From: Amphimedon queenslandica
Lineage: Eukaryota > Porifera > Demospongiae > Haplosclerida > Niphatidae
Direction: 5' to 3'
Assembly: GCF_000090795.2 (NCBI RefSeq)
Contig: NW_003546430.1
Location: 3,475 to 44,221, forward strand
Length of the DNA: 40,747 nt
How positions within the stretch are numbered: the stretch's first letter is position 1; each line of letters opens with the position of its first letter. The translations under genes were made by a program, and so were the position numbers. The notes beneath the pieces are model-generated. The model was given only the letters and a program-made list of their open reading frames with translations, had not been told where the DNA came from and ran no database searches. This document shows positions 1 to 10,900 of this stretch, piece after piece.

Positions 1-348
1 CAGTTGCTAATGCATTGAGAAAATGCTCAAACTGGCAGTAGAGTTTAAAAATTACATGCATTTAATTTTTAAACATCAAAATCACCTTTGCATATTGACT
101 AAATTATTTAATCTCCATCAAAAAATGTGCTAGTAACTCAGAAGAAAACACATGCTCTAGCTCCTTTTTTTCTAAAAGTCTTTTAAATTTAACCTAAAAC
201 CCCGGTTGTAGCCAATTATATGTGCCACCTTGCAGCACCTTTGATTTGACTGTAATTATATAGTACATATAATTTTATTTGAGGAGACTACATGGATAGT
301 ATTAAAAATTTGAAATATACATGTACATTACAAATGTCATACTTTTAT

Positions 349-590
349 CTACTTCCATGCGTGCAAAAAGACTTCATCATAAAAAATACACTTATACTGA
401 GCAAGACCATCTTCCTTTGGTAATTGCTTAAGTTTTTTCCAGCTATAACTGCTCAATGCCTATTAATAATATAATAATGTATCTGCTACAATTAATTTTG
501 CTCCACTTTCTTCATTACCATGTACATAGGCTGAATCTGAATACGGACAAGTCTCTTCCTTTCTTCACGTGACAAATTGAACTCAGTCAT
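349..590 (-). CDS. Possible C-terminal two-exon gene fragment, unknown family
   Basis: Two short minus-strand segments join in frame. One runs from an ATG at 590 down to 526 and is rich in Arg/Glu/Lys (contains SREERKRLVRIQIQP). It ends at a GTACAT donor (525-520). The second runs from an AG acceptor (450-449) through 448-349, encodes YSWKKLKQLPKEDG and onward, and ends in TAG (349-351). The join gives one split codon without a stop. The composition looks protein-like, but I recognise no family and see no upstream exon. It could be the end of a gene whose 5' part is not resolved, a decayed fragment, or chance. Confidence 0.25.
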
Positions 591-1312
591 TAGCATATCT
601 CACAAATCTCTTAGCCTTTTAATTAAGACACAGTAAGCTTCTGATCAAAAGGAGAAGACTTGATAATGTGAGGTTTAACAGCAATAGAAAGACAAAGTGG
701 CCCATAGTTTATTCATTGAGTAAATGTCAGAGAATAGCAGGTTAGAGGCTCTTTTGTTTGTAAAACAAAATGTTGAAAGCACATTATCAAAATAATAAGT
801 ACCATAAATCCCAGTTTATACTCCAACTGTGGTTTGCACGTAAGCAGAAACAAAAATTACGAATACTTAAACTCAATTTAAAATGGTGATTAAAAGCATT
901 TCCTTGAGAGCAGCTGCGCTTTAAGTTTGTACAAATTTATGCTACTCATATTGATTATGATCTATACTCAAAATAGAAATGTACTTGTTGTCATATGCAG
1001 CACGGTCAATGCCTGAATGAATCATTACTTTGTACTGTAGACTAGAAATTTTTGTATATACCCCAAAATAAATACATCTAAAGCTATAAAACATTGAGAA
1101 GTAAAAATAATTGAGTCAATTATATTTATGAGGCGTGACCAGATATGCAGCAGGTGTTCAATGTTACCATAATGCATGAATATACAGTGAAGATCTTAAG
1201 GAATCAATAGTCTAAAATGTAAAAGGTACAAGGATACATGAGATTATAGGTAAAATGGAATTTGTTGTTTATACACCATTTTCAAGTTGTAATTTGTAAA
1301 CAGCCATACTTT

Positions 1313-1368
1313 GTATACATTTTTTACAAAAAAGTTTTTTGTATACATTTTTTACAAAAAAGTTTTTT
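1313..1368. repeat. Exact tandem duplication of a 28-bp unit
   Basis: Two adjacent identical copies (1313-1340 and 1341-1368) of a unit that begins GTATACATTTTTTACAAAAA and ends in AGTTTTTT. The absence of any mismatch points to a recent duplication or a replication slip. Confidence 0.9.
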
Positions 1369-2041
1369 TAATTTTAGGTGCATTAATATAGCCTTTAATG
1401 ATGGTCAATAGACTGAATACAGTGACATAAAAATTATGAAACAATAGCTTTATACAATAAGAATTGCTAACGTATAACAAATAATTCATTATTACTCTAT
1501 TTGGTCAGCTAGTCCACAAGCTGTCCCAGTGTTATTGAGGTTAATTCTCAATGTCCTCACAACCAAACCTCTCTCTAACAACTTTCGTATATCATGTGAT
1601 AAGTAAACAGATTAATAATAACTGTGCATTAATGTAGATCTAAATCATTCCACTAAGCACTTATAGTTCTCACACATTACAAAATGCATATTCTTCATGA
1701 ATTGATTTATGAATTGATGATTAGTAACAATTCATTGACGCAAATCCAAAAATACTAGTTTATTTATTGTGGTGGAATATTTTCATGAAAATTATCTAGC
1801 TTGTATTGAGATGAATAATGTTACAGTTAAAGTTCATGCAAGCTATTTATCACAGAAGAATCCTTTCAGAAAGTTAAAATGTGTAAAAGAACATTTGCAA
1901 CTATTTGCTACAAAAATCAAATAAAAACTAAATGTCAACAAAAACTTGTATTTTTGCTTGTCTTTATGTATAAGTTCTAAGTTTTAGTAATTGTACTTAG
2001 ATATACTATTGTTCATAAATTCCACTCAAAAATGATCCCAG

Positions 2042-3064
2042 TTACTGCCTCCTGATCTTTGTCTTGATTATTGTATAAATAGTTTTATAAACTATTTTAA
2101 TCTCAGGTCTGAAATATGACTGGATAATAGGGTTGATGATTGTGATGGAATTATAAACAATACAGCTGATAACAAATACTTCCAGTGGTATATCATAGAA
2201 TACTCCAACAATACTATTGATATATGTTGGTGACAATGCTATGGCATAAGCTAAAAGCATTGTGCCAAATATTCCAAAGAGTCTTTTCCTTTTAGAGACA
2301 TAAACACTATTTCTGGCTATTTCAGATTGGCTCTGCATAAACCTACGAGTGAAGCAAAATGTCCAAAGAGATGTGATAAAGATTGAAGCATAAATGCTCA
2401 TAAAAATTACTGCATGAATGAAGAGATATGCAATATTTGAACCTTTTCTATCAAGTAATGATGAACAAAGCCCAAAATATGAAGCATAGCCATATTCACC
2501 AAGACCATAAAATGGTGTAGTATTAATGACTCCAGATAGTAACCAAATCCCAATGGTAACAAAAAGAGCTACTTGAGGCTTCATGAAGGATTTGTGAAGA
2601 TGAGGCTTGACAATAAAAAGAAATCGATCAAAAGATATAGCAGCTATTGTCATTGACATAGTCATGTAACTGTTCCATGACATGTATGCAAAGAATGCAC
2701 AGGTTGCAGTCTTTTCCTCGTGTGTGCTTCCAACGATCCATTCTTCAGTGCCTATTGTAATGGAAGTTATCAAAATGTATATTACCATTATCAGATTGGC
2801 CAGTAAAAGAGAAGTAAAAAAGATTGTCGATGACTGCTTAAAGGAATTTCGCTGATATAGGGTTATTGCAAGGACTGTGAAATTAGCCACCAAACCAGCA
2901 ACTGCTTCAATAGCCAGTGCTGCTGCATATGTCGGAGCATTGACATTTCCAGTAAAGCCAAAGCCATCTGAATCGTTTCCAAACAATGACATGACAAAAT
3001 CAGTAAATTCTAAAAGTATGTCTATAGAAAAATTTATTGCTGCTACAAACAAAAAGCATGGCAT
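2042..3064 (-). CDS. Rhodopsin-like (class A) seven-transmembrane receptor, copy 1
   Basis: A single-exon 340-residue receptor expected in the plasma membrane, coupling to G proteins. Seven hydrophobic segments lie at about 46-70, 81-104, 123-147, 164-182, 212-238, 262-285 and 294-315. Family marks: N61 in TM1, C122 and C200 for the TM3-loop disulfide, DRF at 146-148 in place of DRY, W174 in TM4, and NPIIQ at 311-315 in place of NPxxY, followed by a basic helix 8. The usual TM2 Asp is apparently Asn (LLLANL, N90). TM6 lacks the CWxP form but keeps P279. The downstream paralogue begins at the residue matching Met25, so translation may start at 2992 (316 residues); the extra 24 N-terminal residues are hydrophobic. 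The ligand cannot be read from the sequence. The ORF on the opposite strand at 2877-3071 is a shadow. Confidence 0.95.
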   Translation of the reverse strand: MPCFLFVAAINFSIDILLEFTDFVMSLFGNDSDGFGFTGNVNAPTYAAALAIEAVAGLVANFTVLAITLYQRNSFKQSSTIFFTSLLLANLIMVIYILITSITIGTEEWIVGSTHEEKTATCAFFAYMSWNSYMTMSMTIAAISFDRFLFIVKPHLHKSFMKPQVALFVTIGIWLLSGVINTTPFYGLGEYGYASYFGLCSSLLDRKGSNIAYLFIHAVIFMSIYASIFITSLWTFCFTRRFMQSQSEIARNSVYVSKRKRLFGIFGTMLLAYAIALSPTYINSIVGVFYDIPLEVFVISCIVYNSITIINPIIQSYFRPEIKIVYKTIYTIIKTKIRRQ

Positions 3065-3199
3065 TATATAGACACAGGAAGCACTTTAAGAGACAACCTT
3101 TATTGTTATGGTGTTGTTTGTTCACTATTAACACATCATAATAACTAAGGAAATTGTTATATTAACAACTATTTTTAAAAAACAAAATAACAGTAAACA

Positions 3200-4204
3200 T
3201 CACTCTAGTTCCATGTTTGCATCAGTCTGGGTTGTGTTTTGATATCTTCTAGTAACTTTTAGCTTAATCTTTTTGATGATGGCAGTTAAAACAATTTTGA
3301 TGTCTGGCCTGAAGTAAGACTGAATAATTGGGTTAGAAATAACAATTGAACCATAAGCAAGTGCAGCGGTAACATTCACTGCTGGTGGTAGAGTATAGAA
3401 TATTGAAATAACACCAAAAATATATGCTGGAATTACAGCTATGATATAAGCTAACAGCATAGTTCCAAATATTCCAAAAAGTCTCCATTTCTTGGAGACA
3501 TAAACACTATTATTGCCAGGCATTTCAGACTGGGTCTGCATGAACCTACAGGTAAAACAAAATGTCCAAAGAGATGTCACAAGGATAATAAAATCTATTA
3601 TCAAAAGAAATAATATATCTAGAAAGAAATATATGTAATCTAGATATGAATCAGAAAAACTTTTAAGGCAAATTCCAATTTGAGAATCATATATGCCAGC
3701 TTTATATTCATCATGACTGTAAAATGGTGCAATGTTAACGACTGCAGACAGTACCCACAAACTGATTGTCACAATCAGGGCAATCCAGGATTTCATGAGA
3801 TACTTGTGACGATGAGGTTTGACAATAAAAAGAAACCGATCAAATGATATGGCAGCAATCGTCATTGTCAGAGCCATGCTATCAAGCCATATAACGTAAG
3901 CTGTAAAAGTACAAGTTGCTCTCTTTTCTTCAAATGTGCTTCCAATGATCCATTCTCCGGCTCCAATTGAAATAGAAGACACTAACATATACATAACTGT
4001 TATGATATTTGCTAGTAAAAAGGATGTGAAAAATACGGTTGATGATTGCTTCCAGGACTTTCGCTGGTAAAGGGTTATTGCTAGCACAGTTATGTTAGCT
4101 ATTAGACCAATGAGTCCTTCAATAGCAAATGCTGCTGCAAATGCAGGACCATTGACCTCACCAGTAGCAGTAAAGGTTGTAGAATTGAGTTCAAGAAGAG
4201 ACAT
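3200..4204 (-). CDS. Rhodopsin-like (class A) seven-transmembrane receptor, copy 2
   Basis: A 334-residue single-exon paralogue of the receptor 135 bp downstream. Roughly half of the residues are identical by eye, and the match runs end to end. It begins MSLLELNSTTF, with one N-glycosylation sequon (NST) before TM1. Family marks: N37 in TM1, C98 and C179 for the disulfide, DRF at 122-124, W150 in TM4, P259 in TM6 and NPIIQ at 291-295. The SLWTFCFT stretch ending TM5 and the FGIFGTMLLAY stretch opening TM6 are nearly unchanged between the copies, while the second extracellular loop (about 161-190) differs, as expected if ligand recognition has diverged. The tail is longer, ending NTTQTDANMELE. 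Same orientation and close spacing indicate local tandem duplication; separate promoters are assumed. Confidence 0.96.
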   Translation of the reverse strand: MSLLELNSTTFTATGEVNGPAFAAAFAIEGLIGLIANITVLAITLYQRKSWKQSSTVFFTSFLLANIITVMYMLVSSISIGAGEWIIGSTFEEKRATCTFTAYVIWLDSMALTMTIAAISFDRFLFIVKPHRHKYLMKSWIALIVTISLWVLSAVVNIAPFYSHDEYKAGIYDSQIGICLKSFSDSYLDYIYFFLDILFLLIIDFIILVTSLWTFCFTCRFMQTQSEMPGNNSVYVSKKWRLFGIFGTMLLAYIIAVIPAYIFGVISIFYTLPPAVNVTAALAYGSIVISNPIIQSYFRPDIKIVLTAIIKKIKLKVTRRYQNTTQTDANMELE

Positions 4205-4900
4205 TGTTATTCAACTGAACACAAAATAATGCTTTTGTTGTTTTTATCAAAACTATATTTGTCAAAAATGAGTATATGGAAAGTGATGAAGGCACTGCTT
4301 TTGAAGGAAAGTATAATTTCCCTTGTTGATGTCAAGAAAGGAAGTCGCTATGCAAAGGTGCTACTAACAACTATTGCATGATAAGTAGCAACAAACAGAT
4401 TACCAAACAAGCTTATTTTCACATACATTATGATTCCATAGCTATTATTGGCCCTATAATTACTAGTCAAGGTGATTTGCCCCAAATCCTTTCATTGAAG
4501 AGAAAATTATCAGTCAAAAATTCAAGTTGCATGACAATAAAAATTTTTGTGGAATTAAAAAATTTTGCTACAGTTTATTTGTTTGTTTTATGAATTAGTG
4601 TTTATACAAGAATAATTACTGGGATTGATAATAATTCTTTTTTGGAGTCTTTTGTATCCTCTGTTCACTCTTTAGTGCTGACCTGACAGATAAAAATTAT
4701 GTAGCAATTTATTAAACTTAAAATCATTTTTTTACCCTGAGTGCAAACACATGCACACACACGCACACACAAACACACACACAAACACCATAAATTTAAG
4801 GTTAGAAATATCCTAACTCTTAAGTGGCAATGTTCATGAACATTATAAAATTCTGATCACAATGAATGCACAGTGTAAATTAGCTTATTGTTTGTTCCTC
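4205..4900. other. Intergenic, CA-rich, no gene seen
   Basis: A short open frame on the plus strand at 4378-4593 (71 codons) has no recognisable domain and no splice context. A degenerate CA repeat lies at 4744-4789. The right part should contain the 3' UTR of the class C receptor, whose stop codon is at 4901-4903. Confidence 0.6.
4744..4789. repeat. Degenerate (CA)n microsatellite
   Basis: CA/AC dinucleotides interrupted by AAAC, TGC and CGC steps, just 3' of the class C receptor gene. Confidence 0.85.
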
Positions 4901-7900
4901 CTATTGACATTTATTCTCAGGCTCTTTATTTTCTCTTTCTATTTCATTCACCTCATTTGAGTTTTTCTCCAGTTCTTTGATTTTTTTAGTTAACATTTCA
5001 ATCTTTTCCTTGTCACTGAGGAATGGGTCATTGCTGATTTCGATTTCTTTTTCTCCTGTTAAACTCATTGTTTTGAAAGTTTCAGTGGCAGCAACAGCAG
5101 CAGCTGAAGAAGGTGCAGCTGATTCTCTATAAAAAATGTTTGCTCCAGTGGGATCTCTGTATAAACCAATCATCTATTATGAAAGAGGAAGAGAAATTAA
5201 AGAGAGTAACTGTGTGAGGGAAGGTCAGTAAGTACAATGTGGTAAATTAAACTAATCTGCAAAATTATACATGCATATTACATAACATGATAGCACTGTG
5301 CAACAATAAAAGTGATAATCAATAATACATTATTTTTAATTCTCTTAGCACTCACACAAAAAACACCATCTTTGTCTCGCACTATACTAACCTGAGGAAT
5401 GAATATCAATCCAAGTGTGGTAGTTGCAGTGATTAGTATACACGTAGCAAAAAGGAACGAAAACACATTAACATATTCATTAAGTGTGATAGCTGCTATG
5501 ATCTTGATAGCCAAAACAACACTTGTGATATAGATAATAGCTGCAACAAACTTTGACTCATTCAGTCCTTTCACTTTAACCCTCCGAGTACCAAAGGCTA
5601 GGAATAAAGCAGCAACTTGGAGTACGCCTTTAAATCCATACAGTACCCCTAGCCATATGTCACGCCCTCTGGATTCACATATGTAAGTGTAATAGTCAGT
5701 CCTGTAACCTAAAGCCTAAAAAGAAAATCAAATAAGATTACCCTTAGAATGAGTATTAATTGCTTCATGCATTCTCAAAAGCTGTAGGAATTACTTACTC
5801 CTTCTTCTTCTGATGGATTCTCTTTTCTTTCTATCAATTTTGCTGTATTGCGAGCGTCTTCAAAAGCAGTTGGTATTGTTATTAGTAAAAGATCAATGAT
5901 CATAACCACCAGAACAAACAGTGAGAGATGCCAGTCTTTAATACCACTCTAATAGCATATTAAATATAAACCATAATTACAGTATTTAAAGAATAATAAT
6001 AGTGAATGAATGGAATATGCTGTGTTTTATATGCAACATGTTTATTGCTATCATTATACCTTCTTTTTCATATTAGGGTTTGTAAATATGTAGTAAACTC
6101 GCCACATTTTGGCCAGAATTGTTCCAAAACAAAGAGAATAACCAAGAGAAAAGAGTCTGGGCTTTAACTACAAGAATATAAAAGAAATTGTGATGACATT
6201 GTAACAAAATAATGAGTTAAAATAGCAATAAAACGATAATTAGCCTTCTCATTAATTTAAATTGACTTTCATATATGGTCTATTTGTTTAATGTGACCAC
6301 ACAATATAGGGACATTCAACTAGTCTCCTTTGTTGTGTTATATGGTTTGCAAGGTCTGTGTCATTTGCTGTATAAGCAATGCAAGAAGTTAAATTACATT
6401 ACAAAGTTGCTTTATCAACAGTTGGCAAATTGGTCAGGCCCTGCAAAGTGTTAGATAGGCTGGTCTAATGTACATGTAACTACACAATTAATGAAGAACA
6501 AGCCTCTATTTATTTATAGATATATATCGGTACCTATGATTTATTTTCATTTAATTTGGCAAAACTTGGGAAATGTTTTTGCACTATCTGTGGCCTGATT
6601 TTTAAGAAAATTAAAAAATTGTATCCGATTTTGGTCAGTATCTTTATAGGCTAATATTGTTGCAAGGTCTGTGTATCAATGTATAGATCTACATAATATC
6701 ATCATTAATTTTCTCACTCACATTACATAGTACAGTGTTGCCCAGTTCTGATTCACTAGGCAGAGTATATACAATGACACTCATGTACATTATGATAGCT
6801 CCAGCAATAATGAAATAATTCAGTTTAGGACTAGACAATCGAATAAGCCTGCAACAGTAAAAGGAATACAGTATCACAACAAACATTTATCACAAATCAA
6901 TAATGCCAAATAGCAGGGAATTTTAGAGAGAATTAAATTTGGCGTTTTGATAGCTATTGCCAAAATAAAAACCCACCATTTTGAGCCCTTATGTGCATGC
7001 TCAATATCAAATGGTTGCAAATTTGCCAATCACCAAATTTTAGCAATTCACAAAAATTAAGTCACTTCAAAATTTCCTGCTGTATGATAGATAATCATAC
7101 TTGTTTTTTCTGAAGAATATATTGAATATCAGACATACAACAGTAAACCCTATACCACAACCAGCCAGCAGTGAGTATATAACTGTTATTGAAATGGATA
7201 CAGAAACTGTTACATTTGTTGCTACTCCATCATAAGGGACTCCAACTACAAAGAGCAATGGATCATAATATTTACACGTACACCTAGAATTTTACGTGGC
7301 CAAACTGTAGCATCACTTTCATTTTCAATGTAATTGAATTGAAGGCTGTTGTCTTGATTGACTATTATAGCTGCTATTTCTTGTAAGGCTAAAAATGATA
7401 AAATGTTCCAAATAATGAGGCATAGTAAAAGTATAAATAAGATGCACTAACAAATACAACTATATGTAGTTATAATTTTTGTCTTACTTCCATTTCTATA
7501 TTGTAGTACTCTTAGTCTTTTGACAGTTCTTATTCCATCACTTGTAAATGACACTGGCCCCTACAAATAGTACACAACATTATAAAAATTTTAATCATAT
7601 TTATGTTTATGGTATCCAGCGTAAAACCTGAAACTACATTCTCAGACACAACATCGCTTTTATTTGCCATTTCTATGAAACAGTCAAACAGAATTTCCCC
7701 ATAGGATTTTGCTTTCTTGTCAATGGATTGTTGAGGTACTGAAAATAGGCCTAAAATCCAGTTCTAGCTATTAGTAAGAGTATTTTGACAAAAATTACAA
7801 CAAAAAATTGCCATTTTTGTAATTTTTAAAAATACATATGCATGCCCTTATGTTGTTTTTCAAGTTTGAGTTGATTCTGATCACATTTGGATTTTTTTAT

Positions 7901-10900
7901 CAATTTTAAAAATTGGGCCAATGACCAAATAAGGCTATTATAGCCTTTGATCACAGGTCAAACTTTGTCACTAATGTCTAGAAGAGAATTCTCTATCTTT
8001 AAATTTTTTTCTGATACATATACATGTTTTTATGTTGTGTATCAAGTTTGAGTTGATTCCAATTCAGTTTAGAATTTTTAATGAATTTTTAAATTTGTTA
8101 AAAATTAGGCCAAAGTTTCTGTACTACAGTACAGAATCTTTAGCCAAACTTTGTCAAAATTGGCTATGAGAGAGTTCTTCATTCTTATAAATTTTTCTGA
8201 TACATATACATGTTTTAGAAAATTAGAGCTGATTCCACTCAAGTTTGGATTTTTAATGAATTTTTAAAGTTGCTTCAAAAGCCATGTAAATGACCCATTG
8301 TAGAAGCTCATGCTGTTTAGCTCACTTAGCATTCTTTATGGGAAACCCTGCTGTATGACAAAATTAGTTGGTTATTACCCGAGCCCACGCGTAGGCATGG
8401 AAGTGAGGGTAAAGCAGTTGTCCTGTCAGTGTGTGTGTCCAAGCCAAATCTGTTTTCAAGCCTCTGCTGCTTTCTATTTGAGTTCTTAAGAGTCTTATAA
8501 TCAACACTAGAGCTAGAAAAAGTTTGTTCCTATCATCCTACTGCTTCATTTATCTTTTCTGCAGGAGCAAAAGCTAACAATGTTTTTGAACTTAGGTCGG
8601 CACTTGCACAACTCTCTCATCGTGAAAGGAATCATAGCAAAAAACTAATGAAGCAATAGAACAAAACTTTATCTTTTATTATAATGTAAGAAATTGCTCC
8701 AATCATCTTTGTTTTCAAGATATGAGAGCTCAAACATTCATACCTTGTGGCGAGGCTCTCTTCTCCAGAAGTAGCGGCCAGAGTCTTTAAAAATCAGGGA
8801 CTCAATAGACGTTTGTATGCAACAAATAGAGCCTAACAATTGTATGCTAAACTGTTTAAAAGTCGAGAAAAACTAAAGCTTTCTTGACCACTTAGCCCAC
8901 CATTACTCCATAACTGTGTGTGCGGGTGGAGCATGGCTTGATTGAGCTACACCTTCATTGCAGTCACACCTTTACATTGCTGCAGCATGCAGCAGTCAGC
9001 AAACATGCTGAAGCTTCTTCTCTATCTAAAAAATACAAAACATTCTCTGTCTCAAAACATTCACTAAGTTTTAATAAATCTATTACATGCTGAAGCTTCT
9101 TCTCTGTCTCAAAACTTTCACTAATTATTTTCTCTTAATTTATTAAAACTGTTACAGATGTGGCGAGGGTATGCACTTTAGTGCTCTCGTTGCTTAATTA
9201 AAATTTGTATCATAAAAATTTTGTTGTTGAAGCAAAATGGTGGAACAACACAAGTTTGGTATGACAATTGATTCAGAAATAATTATTGTCTGATATTTGA
9301 CTGTTAATTCAGGCCCTGCCAGTGTCATAATATGTATTAATTAAAGCATGGGTCCGAGTGCTCCATTGGATTTATCCACATGAGCTTCCGGCCTCGTTGC
9401 TAAAAATAGAGCACTCGGCCTTCGGCTTCGTGCTCTATTTTTAGCAACGAGACTGGAAGCTCATGCGGATAAATCCAATGGAGCACAAGGGAACCATGCT
9501 TTAATTGTTTTGTAGTGTTTGACTTTGAGATCAACAGGCCCGTAGCCAGGGGGGGTTCGGGGGGTTCGGACGAACCCTCTGTTGTAGCTGCAAAAAAGTT
9601 TTAGATTAGCTCCTGTCATGAAGAACAGCACTGCAAAAGCAGGATTAGCATTTTGGCAACAGCGAGAAGCACAGATAGCCATTTTAGCTGAGTCAGCACA
9701 TGGCTGAGATGCGCAAAAAATAAGGCCACGCCTACCAACCGCGCCCATTTTTGCCAAAATTTTTGCTGCGCGCTTTGCGTGCAGCAATTTCCGAACCCCC
9801 TATTTTAAGTTCCTGGCTACGGCCCTGATCAAGGAATTCTCAGAAGAACCTGATCTTATTAGATCCGGTCTTGTGGGAGAAATATTCCAAAGCAAAGTAG
9901 TAGCGCAGCCATTTTGTTTACTCCTGTGAGTGCCATGTAGAGAAACCACAATGTCACGTGGTCACCACAATGATATCCATAGACCACTGACCACAAGTGT
10001 GCCCCACTATAGCCTTGTCAGAATTATGGGTTTATAAAGCAAGCCCTTTGCTGCTTCTGTGTCCTTCCTTGCTTGAATATACAATGGGTTGAACAGGTTT
10101 TTAGAACTTCCTCTGGAAGTCACCACAGACTTCCAAAGGGTCAAAGTTCAACTCCCAGCACTTCCAGTACTGGAGTGCTCTAAGTCCAATAGAGCTATGG
10201 GAGACAAATCTCTCATAGCTCTATACAGGACTTAGTATGGACAACGGCAGTTCTCTAAATCCCATAGAGTACTAAGAGTGCCTTCACAGTACTTTGAGGG
10301 ATATAGAGACTCTGAGTTTCCTTTGATCTTAAAGTCAACCATACTACAAAATAGTAATAAAGTGTACATGTAGCTACACTTACAGTAACTCCAATAAAGC
10401 TAGTTCTTGACAGATACTTGAACATTATATCCTTTACAATGTTATTCCTGTAAGTGAAATCCTCAATTTTAAAACTGTTGAGTTCCTGAGCCTCTGCAGC
10501 CAGTCTATTGAGAGTAGCATTGCTATTAAGCTCTACAGCAGACAATAAAATTTATTATTACATTAATTAAATAATACACTTACCATTGATTGTTTGATTG
10601 AGAGCAAAAGCAATAGACCACATTCCATCAAAGCAGTGCTCACTATTGATCAGGTAAGAGTATCCAAGCTCTTTTCTTCTTTCATCATACAACTTAAAAA
10701 AGTCATCATGAGTCTACAAGGATATGTCATGTAATATTTATGAAAATAATAATTATTGTTGTTACTATTATTTCTACAGATTTTGTTTCAATATTTGTGT
10801 ACACAGAACAACTGCATAAATGTATTTTTAGTGACTAGATAAGTATTACTCACAATCCCAGCATCAGTGACATATGATTTGTTAGCAGTGTCAGGATACT

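Larger units (their letters stand above)
1..2041. other. Mostly non-coding flank
   Basis: No open frame of useful length is present. The stretch is AT-rich and holds an exact tandem duplication (1313-1368) and a faint minus-strand two-exon coding trace (349-590), both listed separately. The part from about 1700 to 2041 lies 3' of the first receptor gene and probably includes its 3' UTR; I could not place a poly(A) signal with confidence. Confidence 0.6.

Noticed and set aside
2877..3071. Plus-strand open frame over the first receptor's N-terminus
   Set aside because: Shadow of the receptor coding sequence in the opposite strand.
9461..9787. 108-codon minus-strand open frame
   Set aside because: It is almost entirely the MITE at 9535-9827 plus part of the adjacent hairpin; the residues repeat the element's G-rich terminus and show no domain.
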